The translations under genes were made by a program, and so were the position numbers. 64,000 nucleotides of DNA from Pseudovibrio ascidiaceicola. Lineage in GTDB: Bacteria; Pseudomonadota; Alphaproteobacteria; Rhizobiales; Stappiaceae. The notes beneath the pieces were generated by a model that saw nothing but the letters and a program-made list of their open reading frames with translations, was not told where the DNA came from and searched no databases. Shown here one piece after another: positions 36,582-46,685 of the stretch. The stretch covers positions 186,001-250,000 of the forward strand of contig NZ_FOSK01000003.1 of NCBI RefSeq assembly GCF_900114245.1, in the 5' to 3' direction. Position 1 is the stretch's first letter, and each line of letters opens with the position of its first letter.

Positions 36582-37247
36582 TTAGAACTTCATGGAAACG
36601 CCTGCGCGTACCAGATTTTCATCAATCTTAGTTTTCTCAGTGTCGCCACCGAAGTCAAACTTCTGATCGCCGAAGTCCTGATACAGGTATTCAAGGCGAG
36701 CAGTCAGAGTGTCGGTTACAGCGTGTTCAACACCAGCACCTACAACGTAACCAATAGCGGTTTTCTCATCCTTGCCTGAAGAGGATTTTGCAGTCAGGTC
36801 TTTGAATGCAGCACCACCTGTACCGTATACAAGCGTACGGTCGAGAGCGTAACCTGCACGAGCGCGAACAGTTGCGTTCCAGTCGGACTGCAGCTCTACG
36901 CCAGCGCTTTTCTCTTCAAGGTCATTGTACTGAATGTCAGCTTCAGCACCCAGGACAACACTTGGAGCAACCATGAAGTTGTAACCGGCATGAACGCCCG
37001 CAGTTACACCATTCTGGTCGTCATCCAATGCACCGGATGCACCGCTTTTGCCATCAGCGCCGAGGAATCCCCAACCAGCGTTGGCACCGATGTAAGCACC
37101 AGACCAGTCATACGCAGAAAAGGTCGCTGGTGTTTCATAAGAAATTTCTGGCTGAACTGGCTGTACTGGCTGAGGGAGGTCAGCAGCAAGGGAAGTGCCG
37201 GCCATCAGACCGAAAGCAATAGCGGTACAAGACGCAATACGCAGCAT
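36582..37247 (-). CDS. Omp25/Omp31-like outer-membrane beta-barrel protein
   Basis: 221 residues, GGAGAATG just before the start. Signal peptide ending SLAAD (about 22), a short Pro/Gln-rich linker (QPVQPVQPE) and an eight-strand barrel of the Omp25 family. Typical pieces are DWSGAYIGANAGWGF, the GYNFMVAPSVVLGAEAD strand and the final RAGVSMKF with its terminal aromatic. In Brucella and rhizobia these are abundant structural proteins that hold the outer membrane to peptidoglycan or LPS. Confidence 0.92.
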   Translation of the reverse strand: MLRIASCTAIAFGLMAGTSLAADLPQPVQPVQPEISYETPATFSAYDWSGAYIGANAGWGFLGADGKSGASGALDDDQNGVTAGVHAGYNFMVAPSVVLGAEADIQYNDLEEKSAGVELQSDWNATVRARAGYALDRTLVYGTGGAAFKDLTAKSSSGKDEKTAIGYVVGAGVEHAVTDTLTARLEYLYQDFGDQKFDFGGDTEKTKIDENLVRAGVSMKF

Positions 37248-37416
37248 GTATCATTCTCCAACAAATTATAAACGGAGCGCATGAAACGCATCCGCTGGGG
37301 GAAGGCGATCAAATGAGACCGCCCCGGGATGGAGAAAGGTATGATTTGACTTTGTGGCTGGATCTGACACGAATTCTGGTTAATTCAAGGCAAACTACAG
37401 AAAGAATATGGCGCAT

Positions 37417-37447
37417 TTGACAACCTATTGTTTACGCTAGGTAATAT
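37417..37447 (+). promoter_or_regulatory. Candidate promoter for the antiporter gene
   Basis: A consensus TTGACA (37417-37422) is followed by GGTAATAT, with a -10 hexamer at 17 (GGTAAT) or 19 (TAATAT) bases. It would give a leader of nearly 190 bases ahead of the antiporter ATG. Apart from this and the Omp25 upstream sequences, the 37248-37641 gap shows nothing. Confidence 0.35.
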
Positions 37448-37641
37448 ACACTATTTGAGTGGCCTTTTTACTACACACAGGCTGTGATCAATTCTACCAA
37501 CTGAAATTTTTGCAGAGATCTGCTGTCAAAAGTGATCTGAGACACTTCAAGAACGCTGCAAACCTGTCTATATACCCGGTCAGACTCCTGTATGCCCCCT
37601 TTGGTGTAGCAAATAACCTTACATAATTGGAATTTCAGCCT

Positions 37642-38628
37642 ATGCTTTTCTCATATGCTGCCCTCCTCGGAGGTCTCGCACTATTGATTTTTGCCGGTGA
37701 CTTGCTTGTACGCGGCGCTGTGTCAATTGCTCAGGCTCTGGGAATTCCAACTCTCATCATCGGTTTGACCATTGTCGCCTTTGGTACCTCTGCACCAGAA
37801 CTCTTTATCTCTCTGAAAGCTGCCCTCGACGGAGTCAGCGGCGTTGCAATCGGTAATGTTGTCGGCTCCAACATCGCAAACGTGCTACTGGTTCTTGGTG
37901 TACCTGCTCTGATCGCAACAACGCCATGCGATGAAAATGGAGCTCACAGAAACGCTCTGTTCATGCTTGTGGTCTCCGTCATTTTTTCAGCACTCTGCTT
38001 CATGGGCACGCTAACCCATTATGCAGGTATCGGCCTTCTTGTTTTGCTTCTGATCTTTCTGGGGGATTCAGTACGCGCAACCAAGAAGCATAAAAAAGAG
38101 AACGGCTCTTGCTGTGTAACGGCTTCTGATGGAGATGAAGAAGATGATCTCGACGTCGATTCCGTTCCAGAAAACAAGGCAATTGCAGCACTCTTTCTCG
38201 TTCTGGGCCTGATCGGCCTGCCGCTTGGAGCCCAGCTGACGATCTCCGGGGCAACTGATGTGGCATCATCCTGGGGCGTGTCCGATGCTGTTATCGGTCT
38301 GACCGTCGTTGCACTTGGCACCTCGCTGCCAGAGCTTGCGACAACCGTCATGGCAGCCCTCCGTCAGCATTCAGCAGTGGCTCTCGGCAACGTCATTGGC
38401 TCAAATGTATTTAATCTGCTGGCGATCATGGGCATCACGGTCACAATCATTCCAATCCCGATCCCAGAACAGATCCTCGTCTACGATATCTGGGTCATGC
38501 TAGCCTGTGCCGTACTCCTTTATATCTTTGCCGCCAAGCGTCTATGCCTTGGCAAAGCATGGGGCATATTCCTTAGCGTTGCCTATGTCGCTTACATCTA
38601 CGGCGTATTTGCTCTGGATTTCATCTAG
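37642..38628 (+). CDS. Calcium/sodium antiporter (CaCA family, YrbG-like)
   Basis: 328 residues from ATG 37642 (an in-frame TTG lies at 37627). Two inverted halves each carry the alpha repeat that binds ions: TIVAFGTSAPELFISLKAAL (near residue 48) and TVVALGTSLPELATTVMAAL (near residue 222). Ten to eleven hydrophobic helices; the halves are joined by an acidic cytoplasmic loop (DGDEEDDLDVDS). Exchanges cations across the inner membrane. Confidence 0.94.
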   Translation: MLFSYAALLGGLALLIFAGDLLVRGAVSIAQALGIPTLIIGLTIVAFGTSAPELFISLKAALDGVSGVAIGNVVGSNIANVLLVLGVPALIATTPCDENGAHRNALFMLVVSVIFSALCFMGTLTHYAGIGLLVLLLIFLGDSVRATKKHKKENGSCCVTASDGDEEDDLDVDSVPENKAIAALFLVLGLIGLPLGAQLTISGATDVASSWGVSDAVIGLTVVALGTSLPELATTVMAALRQHSAVALGNVIGSNVFNLLAIMGITVTIIPIPIPEQILVYDIWVMLACAVLLYIFAAKRLCLGKAWGIFLSVAYVAYIYGVFALDFI

Positions 38629-38729
38629 GACACACAACTAAAACACTTCTGAGAGACCGCACCTGCCGTTGAATCGGATAAGGTGCGTTTCCATATTTTA
38701 TTTCAGCATACACCGAGAGTAATTGGATC

Positions 38730-40763
38730 ATGGCCAAAGACACATCTGACATGCCTGCTCAAGCAGAAGACAATGTCGATGTGCCCCAAAGCAATCCAGA
38801 CATCCAGTTTGAAAGCAACGCCGCCCCGCGCAAACCTGGCGTAAAGGGTGTTGAAGTCATTGCAGACTTCGTAAAACGCTTGCCCCTTGGGCCCGGCGTC
38901 TACCGCATGTTTGATGAGGACGGAGAAGTCCTCTATGTCGGCAAGGCCCGCTCACTCAAGAAGCGTGTCACCAGCTATACGCGGCTTCAGGGCCAATCCA
39001 ACCGCATCATGCGAATGATCATGGCAACCGCTGCTATGGAGTTCGTTGAAACACGCACAGAACCAGAAGCCCTGCTACTGGAAGCAAACCTGATCAAGCG
39101 TTTACGCCCACGCTTCAACGTGCTCCTGCGTGATGACAAGTCTTTTCCGTACATCCTGATCAGTGCAGATCATGAAGCCCCTGCCCTAATCAAACACCGC
39201 GGTGCCCGTGCCCGCAAAGGCGACTACTTCGGACCGTTTGCATCCGCTGGTGCTGTCAATGACACCATCAATGCCATGCAAAAGGCGTTTCTCATTCGCA
39301 ACTGCTCCGACAGCTACTACTCCAACCGCTCACGCCCTTGTCTGCTCTACCAAATCAAGCGCTGCGCTGCACCGTGCACCGGTGAGATCTCCATCGAGGA
39401 CTACAAAGGACTTGTCGCAGAGGCAAAGTCTTTCCTCTCGGGCAAAAGCCAGCTCATCAAGCAAGATCTGGCAGTGGCTATGGAAAAAGCCTCAGAGAAC
39501 CTCGATTTTGAACAAGCAGCCGTCTACCGCGACCGCATCGCCGCACTCTCACATGTTCAGAGTCACCAGGGCATCAACCCTCAGAGCATTGATGAAGCAG
39601 ATGTCTTCGCCACTTATCAGGAAGGCGGTCAGACATGCGTGCAGGTCTTCTTCTTCCGCACGGGACAAAACTGGGGCAACCGCGCATACTTTCCAAAAGC
39701 GGATAAAAGCTACGAACCCTCAGAAATTCTGGAGAGCTTCCTCTCCCAGTTCTACGAGGATAAACCGCCGCCACGTATGGTGCTGCTCTCTCATGAACTG
39801 GAAGAGCAAGAACTACTGGCAGAAGCCCTCTCAGCAAGGGCCAATCGCAAGGTCGAAGTTGCAATTCCAAAGCGCGGCGAAAAACGCGAGTTGGTGGAGC
39901 ACGCACTCACGAATGCCAAGGGCGCTCTTGGCCGGAGACTTGCCGAGACATCCAGCCAGCTGAAACTCTTGAAGGGCGTCGCTGAAGCCTTTGACCTGGA
40001 CCGCACACCACGTCGCATCGATGTTTTCGACAACTCCCACATCTCAGGCACCAACGCAGTTGGTGGAATGATCGTTGCAGGCTCTGATGGTTTTGCGAAA
40101 GGCCAGTACAGAAAGTTCAACATCAAGTCAGAAGACCTGATCCCGGGCGACGACTACGGCATGATGCGAGAAGTACTCTCACGCCGTTTTGCTCGCTTGA
40201 TAAAAGAGAACCCAGAAGGTTACGAACAAGCCGCCCGGTTCACCGCACAATCAAAAACTGAGCAAAAAGCTGGTGAAGATGAGCAGGATGTCGCGCCATC
40301 CAACACTGACATCCCTGCATGGCCTGATTTGGTTCTGATCGATGGTGGTAAAGGCCAACTCAGCGCTGTCCGCGAAACACTCGAAGAGATGGGTATCACG
40401 GACATCCCATTGGTCGGTATCGCAAAAGGCCCCGACCGCGATGCAGGGCGCGAGAAGTTCTTTGTCACAGGCAAACAAAGTTTCATGCTACCTGAACGGG
40501 ATCCTGTCCTCTACTTTGTGCAACGCATGCGAGATGAGGCCCACCGCTTCGCGATCGGCTCCCACAGGGCCCGCCGCAAAAAAGCGATCGTGGCAAATCC
40601 GCTAGATGAAATCGCGGGTATTGGTCCAACAAGAAAGCGCGTTCTGCTTCGTCACTTTGGCACTGCAAAAGCAGTTTCAAAAGCAGGTATCGATGACTTA
40701 CGCGCTGTCTCGGGCATCTCCGAAAGCATTGCAAAACTGATCTACAACCACTTCCACGAATAA
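38730..40763 (+). CDS. uvrC: Excinuclease ABC subunit C
   Basis: 677 residues. Nucleotide excision repair nuclease that cuts on both sides of a lesion with UvrB. An about 45-residue polar N-terminal extension precedes the GIY-YIG nuclease (GPGVYRMFD and [14 protein letters not shown]). A UVR motif lies near 240-275 ([22 protein letters not shown]), the RNase H-like second nuclease follows ([22 protein letters not shown]), and the C-terminus is a tandem helix-hairpin-helix. A partial insert at about 500-530 ([13 protein letters not shown]) is family-variable. Confidence 0.97.
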   Translation: MAKDTSDMPAQAEDNVDVPQSNPDIQFESNAAPRKPGVKGVEVIADFVKRLPLGPGVYRMFDEDGEVLYVGKARSLKKRVTSYTRLQGQSNRIMRMIMATAAMEFVETRTEPEALLLEANLIKRLRPRFNVLLRDDKSFPYILISADHEAPALIKHRGARARKGDYFGPFASAGAVNDTINAMQKAFLIRNCSDSYYSNRSRPCLLYQIKRCAAPCTGEISIEDYKGLVAEAKSFLSGKSQLIKQDLAVAMEKASENLDFEQAAVYRDRIAALSHVQSHQGINPQSIDEADVFATYQEGGQTCVQVFFFRTGQNWGNRAYFPKADKSYEPSEILESFLSQFYEDKPPPRMVLLSHELEEQELLAEALSARANRKVEVAIPKRGEKRELVEHALTNAKGALGRRLAETSSQLKLLKGVAEAFDLDRTPRRIDVFDNSHISGTNAVGGMIVAGSDGFAKGQYRKFNIKSEDLIPGDDYGMMREVLSRRFARLIKENPEGYEQAARFTAQSKTEQKAGEDEQDVAPSNTDIPAWPDLVLIDGGKGQLSAVRETLEEMGITDIPLVGIAKGPDRDAGREKFFVTGKQSFMLPERDPVLYFVQRMRDEAHRFAIGSHRARRKKAIVANPLDEIAGIGPTRKRVLLRHFGTAKAVSKAGIDDLRAVSGISESIAKLIYNHFHE

Positions 40764-40846
40764 TCACGGGATAACGCATTGTTTTCACAAATAGAAAACG
40801 ACTCTGCGCTATTCTCATCAAAACTTAACAACCAAAGGTGAGAGCA

Positions 40847-41878
40847 GTGCATTCAGACAGGGTATTATCAAAGAAAAAGCGAAATACCCCGATCTTGCTT
40901 CATCTGGTGCGCGCAGGAACACTCGCTGTCACCTTCCTGCTCCTTGCCTCATTATTCGCTCCAGGAAATCTGTTGAGCGAAGCGGTAGCTTTCTTCATCC
41001 CGCAACTTATCGCATTGGGTTTCGTCAGTCTCCTACTCTGGCTCGTAATGGCTAGAAAGCTACACTGGCTCCATTTACTATGCCTCTTAGGCTTAATCAT
41101 CTCTAGTTTCTGGATGGTCACCAGCATCCGACTCGTCACCCAGCCTGTCGCAATTCTGGAGAACCACCCCAAGAGCAAGTCGTTCAACGTCATGAGTCTC
41201 AACCTCCTGCATATGCAGTTTGAAAAGGAGGCCCTACAGGAGCTCATCGAAAAACGACAACCAGACCTGATCGTGTTTCAGGAAACCGCAAGCGCAACTC
41301 CTCGTCTGAAAACGTTCCTGACTGAGAATTATCAATACGCTATCCTACCGCCAGCGAAGCGTGACACGGATCTCACGGTCTTCAGCAAATTTCCGCTTAA
41401 AAACTCAAAACGGGTTCATATACCTGGCCTCGGGCAAAACGGGTACATTCCGCGCGAGTTCTTGAGCGCAGATCTCGACATCAACGGCACCCTGATCCAG
41501 CTCTATGCGATCCACCCGGCAAGCCCACGTAGTCAGCGTCGCCTCGACGGACGGACGACCTACATGAATTACGTGTCAAATTACATCCGGGAAAAGCAGA
41601 CAGATTCACCCATTATGGTTTTAGGGGACTGGAACACACCTGTCTGGTCAGATACCTTCCAGAAATTACTCTCAGATTTGAAGCTGAAAACAACATTTAC
41701 CAGCCTCATTCCGCAGACAACTCGATATTTTATCAATCCATTTCTTGGAAAAGTGTTGGGATCAAAAGTCGATCACATCACCTCTTCCGAAGAAATAATA
41801 ATCAAAGACCTCTTAATTGACGAAGACGTCGGCTCAGACCATTTTCCAATCTTCGCAACACTTCACATATTACCCTAA
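40847..41878 (+). CDS. Endonuclease/exonuclease/phosphatase family membrane protein
   Basis: 343 residues from GTG 40847, with AAAGG 8 bases upstream (a GTG three codons earlier is in frame). Three hydrophobic segments (about 25-45, 50-70, 75-95) anchor a C-terminal EEP domain. Signature residues: SLNLLHMQF (Asn), IVFQETA (Glu), VLGDWNTPVW (Asp-x-Asn) and the final SDHFPI (Asp-His). The catalytic domain probably faces the periplasm. Members of this group act on phosphodiesters of nucleic acid or lipid; substrate unknown. Confidence 0.87.
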   Translation: MHSDRVLSKKKRNTPILLHLVRAGTLAVTFLLLASLFAPGNLLSEAVAFFIPQLIALGFVSLLLWLVMARKLHWLHLLCLLGLIISSFWMVTSIRLVTQPVAILENHPKSKSFNVMSLNLLHMQFEKEALQELIEKRQPDLIVFQETASATPRLKTFLTENYQYAILPPAKRDTDLTVFSKFPLKNSKRVHIPGLGQNGYIPREFLSADLDINGTLIQLYAIHPASPRSQRRLDGRTTYMNYVSNYIREKQTDSPIMVLGDWNTPVWSDTFQKLLSDLKLKTTFTSLIPQTTRYFINPFLGKVLGSKVDHITSSEEIIIKDLLIDEDVGSDHFPIFATLHILP

Positions 41879-41927
41879 AGTAAGCATATAATAACTTTCT
41901 AAGGATTAGTCCGGAGGGAAATTTGGA

Positions 41928-42617
41928 ATGCCACGAGAATTACTCATATCCTTCGATGCAGACCAAACCCTCTTTGATTTTCAACGAATTCTGGACGAAG
42001 CCCTCATCACCACCGCAAGTTTTTTAAGCCATTACTCCGACAAACCCATCACCCCCAAACGCCTCAAAAAGATACATAAATCCCTCATTGAAGACGCAGG
42101 CCCCAACAACATTCGCTTACTGGAAACTCGAAGAGCTTCATTTGAACAAGCACTTAATCCACTGAGCAATGCTAAGGATTTGTCCGAGCAGGCGCTGGAA
42201 ATCTTCAAGAAAGTCCGCTTCGGAGACCCTTATTTTTACCCTCATGTCAAAGAAACGCTCGCAACACTGAAGCGAAACTACAAGACAGCACTCATCACCA
42301 ATGGCAACTCTTGCCCTAAAAGCGCTGGCATCGCCCACCTCTTCGACTTCGTGGTAATGGCAGAAGAGTATCCCTACAAAAAACCGGATCCCCGCCTCTT
42401 TGATGCTATGCTTTCAATGGCTGGCATAAGCCCCGACAAACTCATCCATGTCGGCGACTCTTTGGAGCACGACATCGCAGGCGCAAACAATATCGGCGCC
42501 ACTTCTGTCTGGTTTAACCCTCTGCAGCATGCCAATCGATCCCCTGTTCTGCCGGATCATTCCATAGCCTGCATGCGTGAATTGCCAAGTTTGGTTGCTG
42601 GATACGCCTCACGCTAA
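41928..42617 (+). CDS. HAD family hydrolase (YjjG/L-2-haloacid-type subfamily)
   Basis: 229 residues, GGAGGG upstream. HAD motif I DADQTLFD (residues 9-16; Asp nucleophile), motif II LITNGN, the motif III lysine in PYKKPDP, and motif IV VGDSLEHDIAGA. The helical cap lies between I and II (about 20-85). Subfamily IA members dephosphorylate nucleotides or small sugar phosphates; its position just before thymidine kinase would suit a nucleotidase, which is inference only. Confidence 0.87.
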   Translation: MPRELLISFDADQTLFDFQRILDEALITTASFLSHYSDKPITPKRLKKIHKSLIEDAGPNNIRLLETRRASFEQALNPLSNAKDLSEQALEIFKKVRFGDPYFYPHVKETLATLKRNYKTALITNGNSCPKSAGIAHLFDFVVMAEEYPYKKPDPRLFDAMLSMAGISPDKLIHVGDSLEHDIAGANNIGATSVWFNPLQHANRSPVLPDHSIACMRELPSLVAGYASR

Positions 42618-42734
42618 AAGTTTGCCGTGGAACCTTGTGAGTAACCTCCCAGGGTTCTGGCCTCTCTCACGAATCCATGTATGAAGACCTAATCAGATTG
42701 AACGCGATGAGGCGCGCCGCGCCGCGAAGGGCCA

Positions 42735-43373
42735 ATGGCAAAACTATATTTCAATTTCTCCGCAATGAATGCTGGTAAATCCACTCTGCTGCTGCAGGCC
42801 TCCTATAACTATCAGGAGCGCGGCATGCGCAGTTTGCTGTTCACAGCAGCCCTCGACAATCGCACCAAGGTCGGAGAAATTTCATCGCGTATAGGTTTGA
42901 AATCAGAAGCCCTCATCTACGACACAAAGCTTGATCTGTTCGCTTGTATTGAGGAACAACTCAAAGAGCACCAGTTCAACGCGGTCTTCATCGATGAAGC
43001 ACAATTCCTGACAGAAGAACAGGTCTGGCAGCTGGCCCATGTTGCGGACCATCTTCGAATTCCTGTAATGGCTTACGGTTTGAGAACCGACTTTCAGGGC
43101 AAGATGTTTCCAGGCAGTGCCGCACTCCTCGCCATTGCAGATATCCTCCGCGAAGTGAGAACCATCTGCTGGTGCGGATCCAAAGCAACAATGGTGGCCC
43201 GCGTGGACGAAAGCGGAAACATTGTCGAAGAAGGTGATCAGGTTGTCATCGGCGGTGAGGAATCCTACATCTCGCTTTGCAGAAAACACTGGTCCATGCG
43301 CAAACTTGGGGAACCAACGGGTGAAAACAAGGATGCACTCGCCGACATGATGTGCGAACTTGTAGACCACTAA
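42735..43373 (+). CDS. tdk: Thymidine kinase
   Basis: 212 residues. Salvage enzyme, ATP + thymidine to dTMP. P-loop SAMNAGKST at about 8-16, Walker B-type VFIDEAQFL, the lasso YGLRTDFQGKMFPGS near 114, and a zinc site built from CWC (TICWCGSKA) and LCRKHW; the spacing in the first pair is C-x-C. A short, GC-rich upstream piece (GGCGCGCCGCGCCGCG) may fold near the start codon. Confidence 0.96.
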   Translation: MAKLYFNFSAMNAGKSTLLLQASYNYQERGMRSLLFTAALDNRTKVGEISSRIGLKSEALIYDTKLDLFACIEEQLKEHQFNAVFIDEAQFLTEEQVWQLAHVADHLRIPVMAYGLRTDFQGKMFPGSAALLAIADILREVRTICWCGSKATMVARVDESGNIVEEGDQVVIGGEESYISLCRKHWSMRKLGEPTGENKDALADMMCELVDH

Positions 43374-43400
43374 AACTACGTTTAGTCTGGGAGAACAAAC

Positions 43401-43682
43401 ATGGGCTTTTTCTCAAATCTGTTTGGCGGCAACAAAGATGAAAAATCTACGCCAGCTGCGAAGGCAGAAGAATTTGAAGGCTACCTGATTTACTCTGAAC
43501 CTTCTCGCCGTGGAGGACAGTGGCAAACTGCAGGTCGCATCACCAAGCAATTTGGTGAAGAAACCAAAGAGCACACCTTTATCCGCGCAGACACACATGG
43601 CTCTGAGGATGAAGCAAAAGAGTTCTCTTCACGCAAGGCAAAGCAGATCATTAAGGAAATGGGTGACGGGATGTTTACATAA
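43401..43682 (+). CDS. HlyU family protein
   Basis: 93 residues with GGGAG upstream. Matches the HlyU family (the Pfam family named after a Vibrio activator, not the ArsR-type HlyU): an N-terminal SNLFGG motif, GYLIYSEPSRRGGQWQTAGRI, HTFIRAD and a C-terminal helix with RKAKQIIKEMGD. Alphaproteobacterial members are small cytosolic proteins without a DNA-binding motif that I can see, so regulator status is doubtful. It follows tdk by 27 bases. Confidence 0.82.
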   Translation: MGFFSNLFGGNKDEKSTPAAKAEEFEGYLIYSEPSRRGGQWQTAGRITKQFGEETKEHTFIRADTHGSEDEAKEFSSRKAKQIIKEMGDGMFT

Positions 43683-43799
43683 TCCCGTATACTCCCCTGA
43701 AGTCCTGCACAAATAAGCGTGCTACAATTGACAGGACGCACTTGGATGTGCACACCCTGCCTATGAGCGCTTGTTAGCCGCGTAAACTTGAAGGTTCAT

Positions 43800-44372
43800 A
43801 TGTCCCGTAAGCTTATATTTTCGCTTCCAAATATTCTTACTTACGGCCGCATTGCTGCTGTGCCAGCTCTGGCTGTGTGTTTCTACTTCCCAACCCACAC
43901 CGCCCGTTGGATTGCATTAAGTATCTTCTTCATAGCTGCAATCACAGATTTCTTTGACGGCTACCTCGCCAGAATTTGGCAGCAACAGTCCGCTCTTGGC
44001 CGTATGCTGGACCCAATTGCCGACAAACTTCTCGTTTCTGTTTGCCTCCTTATATTGGCATGGGATCAAACAATCGGAAACTGGTCTATCTTTGCCGCTA
44101 TCATCATTCTTTGCCGGGAAATCCTTGTTTCTGGCTTGCGTGAGTTCCTTGCTGAGCTTCGTGTTTCGGTCCCTGTTACCAAACTGGCTAAATGGAAAAC
44201 CACTGTCCAACTCGTTGCCTTAGGCTTTTTGCTCGCAGGTGATGCGGGCGATGTTGTTTTCCCCTACACCACATCAACTGGTATAGTGCTACTTTGGGTC
44301 GCAGCGATTTTGACCTTATATACGGGGTATGACTACTTCCGCGCCGGAATTGGCCATCTGATTGAAGACTAA
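43800..44372 (+). CDS. pgsA: CDP-diacylglycerol--glycerol-3-phosphate 3-phosphatidyltransferase
   Basis: 190 residues from ATG 43800 with GAAGG upstream. Inner-membrane enzyme that commits CDP-diacylglycerol to phosphatidylglycerol. The CDP-alcohol phosphotransferase motif D-x2-DG-x2-AR-x8-G-x3-D-x3-D runs from DFFDGYLAR to LDPIADK (about 55-82). Four to six hydrophobic helices. In many Hyphomicrobiales the order is uvrC-pgsA-moaD-moaE; here four genes sit between uvrC and pgsA. Confidence 0.96.
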   Translation: MSRKLIFSLPNILTYGRIAAVPALAVCFYFPTHTARWIALSIFFIAAITDFFDGYLARIWQQQSALGRMLDPIADKLLVSVCLLILAWDQTIGNWSIFAAIIILCREILVSGLREFLAELRVSVPVTKLAKWKTTVQLVALGFLLAGDAGDVVFPYTTSTGIVLLWVAAILTLYTGYDYFRAGIGHLIED

Positions 44373-44432
44373 TTCCTGTAAAAGACAAGGCTTCCACAAA
44401 AAGGAAGCCACACAATACCGGGGCTCATTCTC

Positions 44433-44684
44433 ATGAAAATTCGTTATTTCGCTTGGCTGCGTGAGCGCACAGGAACCTCTGAGGAAACCATTGAGCTTCC
44501 AGAAACTGTTAAAACCGCTGGCGAATTGATGAGTTGGCTCGCAGCTCGTGATGAAGGTTATGCGTTTGCCTTCGAACAACCAGAAACCATTCGCATTGCA
44601 GTCAATCAGGAACACGTGGAAGAAGATCACGTTTTGTCTGGAACTGAAGAAGTTGCATTCTTCCCGCCAATGACGGGCGGTTGA
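44433..44684 (+). CDS. moaD: Molybdopterin synthase sulfur carrier subunit
   Basis: 83 residues, ubiquitin-like fold, ending in the essential Gly-Gly (PPMTGG) that carries the thiocarboxylate. The opening MKIRYFAWLRERTG is typical. With MoaE it makes molybdopterin from precursor Z. moaE follows after 42 bases, and MsrP at 5 kb is a user of the cofactor. Confidence 0.96.
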   Translation: MKIRYFAWLRERTGTSEETIELPETVKTAGELMSWLAARDEGYAFAFEQPETIRIAVNQEHVEEDHVLSGTEEVAFFPPMTGG

Positions 44685-44726
44685 GGAGCACCTTCCCTCC
44701 AGCATCTCTCAAAGTCTGCGAGTACC

Positions 44727-45215
44727 ATGACAAACAGCACCACCACAGAATTTACAGTCCGCGTTCAGGCTGAAGATTTCGACGTCTTAGCAGAAACCGA
44801 AATCCTCACTAAAGGCCGCAAAGATGTCGGAGCTATCGTTACATTCACAGGCCTCTGCCGGGATGAAGGCGGCACACTAGAAGCGCTGGAACTTGAACAC
44901 TATCCGGGCATGGCCGAAGCTCAGATCTCAAAGTTTGCGCAGCAAGCCGTTGAACGCTGGCCTCTGACAGGCCTCACGATCATCCATCGCTTTGGCAAAA
45001 TTCCTCCAGGTGACAATATTGTATTGGTCATAGCAACCAGCTCACATCGTCGCGCAGCCTTCGAAGCCTCTGACTTTCTAATGGACTTCCTAAAAACTCA
45101 GGCACCATTCTGGAAGAAAGAGCATCTCAAAGAGGCTTCTGATGGAACTTGGGTCGAGGCCAAAGCAGTTGATGATGCCGATGCAGCGCGCTGGAACGAA
45201 GACAAACCCAAATAG
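44727..45215 (+). CDS. moaE: Molybdopterin synthase catalytic subunit
   Basis: 162 residues. Forms a heterotetramer with MoaD and inserts two sulfurs into precursor Z. Conserved blocks: GAIVTFTGLCRD, ALELEHYPGMAE, IIHRFGKIPPGD, SSHRRAAF and the lysine-bearing TQAPFWKKE with the following GTWVEAK. The C-terminal acidic tail is short. Likely one operon with pgsA and moaD. Confidence 0.96.
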   Translation: MTNSTTTEFTVRVQAEDFDVLAETEILTKGRKDVGAIVTFTGLCRDEGGTLEALELEHYPGMAEAQISKFAQQAVERWPLTGLTIIHRFGKIPPGDNIVLVIATSSHRRAAFEASDFLMDFLKTQAPFWKKEHLKEASDGTWVEAKAVDDADAARWNEDKPK

Positions 45216-45367
45216 TTTCAGCGATTCATAAATATGCAGTGCGCAACAATGAGCTGGCACTTGCCTTGACATAGCCATGTTTGCCAGTTCAAATAGAAGC
45301 TAATTTGAGTTTATTAGGTCGCAATCGCGACCTCTTACCTTTTTTGCACCCAACAAACAGGTCTCTG

Positions 45368-46624
45368 ATGTCTGCAGTTTCTGATCTGCAGCATGAGCGA
45401 GCACCTCATCCTGGGCTTTCCTTATGGGAAATTGTCAGCCTTGTTGCAGCGCTTATGGCGCTGAACGCGGTTGCGACGTCAATGATGCTCCCGGCTCTTC
45501 CGGCCATGAGCGCTGCATTGTCTGTCCCCGACAATGATCGCCAATTGGTGATCACCGCCTACATGCTTGGTCTCGCTTTTGCTTCGCTCTTTTTCGGTCC
45601 ACTTTCGGATACGATCGGTCGCCGAACCACACTGTTAATCGGCCTCAGCCTGTACATCATTGGCGGAGTGTATTCGACGTTCGCTGTAAGCTATGAGCAC
45701 ATGCTCGCGGCTCGAGCTCTTCAAGGTATAGGCGCTGCAGCACCGCGCGTCGCATCCATTTCAATGATCCGGGACTGGTACAGTGGTCGTCAAATGGGCA
45801 AGGTCATGTCCCTGGTCATGGTTGCCTTCCAGATTGCCCCAGTGATCGCTCCATTCCTCGGACAGATCGTCCTTTGGGTCGCTCCGTGGCAAGGCGTATT
45901 CGCCGCCCTCACGCTGTTTGGCGTGCTCCTTCTTGTATGGTGCTCCATGCGCCTTCCTGAAAGCCTCGCCCCAGTGAACCAACGCCCACTGGAATTGCGT
46001 TCTGTCCTCAGTGCATATCGGTTAGCTCTCACCACACGTGTGACCCTTGGCTACATGATGGCAATGACATTCATCTTTGCCTGTCTTTTTGCGTTCATCA
46101 ATTCCGCACAACAAGTCTTCATGGAACGCTTTGCACTCGCTGACCTGTTCCCAATAGTTTTCGCAGCCATCTCAATCGCAATGGCCCTCTCCTCCTACCT
46201 GAACTCTCAGATGGTAGAGAAGTATGGTCTGAGAAAGATGTCTCACATGGCACTTCTCGGCTTCACGGCAACATCAGTCCTGACAGCAGCAATCGCCTAC
46301 AGCGGTTCATTGACCATTGTTTCGTTCATCGCAATTCAATCTCTGGCAATGTTCTTCTTCGGCTTCATTGGTCCAAACTTCAACACCATGGCAATGGAAC
46401 CATTGGGCCGCGTTGCTGGCGCAGGTTCAGCCATGATTGGCTTCATCACGACCCTGATCGGAGCCCTACTCGGCGCTGGCATTGGCAAGCTATATGACGG
46501 GACCGAACTACCTCTCGTATATGGTGTGGCACTATTCTCAATACTTGGCTTGATCTGCGTGCTGATCACTGAAAACGGCAAACTGTTCAGACCGCAACAC
46601 GAGCAACAGCTCGCAGCCGAATAA
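45368..46624 (+). CDS. MFS drug exporter, Bcr/CflA-like
   Basis: 418 residues from ATG 45368 with ACAGG upstream; an earlier in-frame start would add 29 polar residues. Twelve hydrophobic helices. After the second helix the MFS motif A reads FGPLSDTIGRRTTLLIG. Motif C-like Gly/Pro pattern (APVIAPFLGQIVLW) on helix 5 indicates a drug-proton antiporter. Substrate unknown. Confidence 0.88.
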   Translation: MSAVSDLQHERAPHPGLSLWEIVSLVAALMALNAVATSMMLPALPAMSAALSVPDNDRQLVITAYMLGLAFASLFFGPLSDTIGRRTTLLIGLSLYIIGGVYSTFAVSYEHMLAARALQGIGAAAPRVASISMIRDWYSGRQMGKVMSLVMVAFQIAPVIAPFLGQIVLWVAPWQGVFAALTLFGVLLLVWCSMRLPESLAPVNQRPLELRSVLSAYRLALTTRVTLGYMMAMTFIFACLFAFINSAQQVFMERFALADLFPIVFAAISIAMALSSYLNSQMVEKYGLRKMSHMALLGFTATSVLTAAIAYSGSLTIVSFIAIQSLAMFFFGFIGPNFNTMAMEPLGRVAGAGSAMIGFITTLIGALLGAGIGKLYDGTELPLVYGVALFSILGLICVLITENGKLFRPQHEQQLAAE

Positions 46625-46630
46625 AACAAG

Positions 46631-46663
46631 AAAGCCCGCTACTCAGTCAGAGCAGCGGGCTTT
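46631..46663. terminator. Bidirectional terminator
   Basis: AAAGCCCGCT (46631-46640) pairs with AGCGGGCTTT (46654-46663), between converging exporter and ilvE genes. Confidence 0.85.
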
Positions 46664-46685
46664 GAATTTTTATGCAGCGAAGAAA

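Noticed and set aside
42707-42735. GC-rich alternating stretch before tdk as a recombination or attachment site
   Set aside because: Only a short GGCGCGCC-type palindrome; no duplicate copy or integrase nearby.
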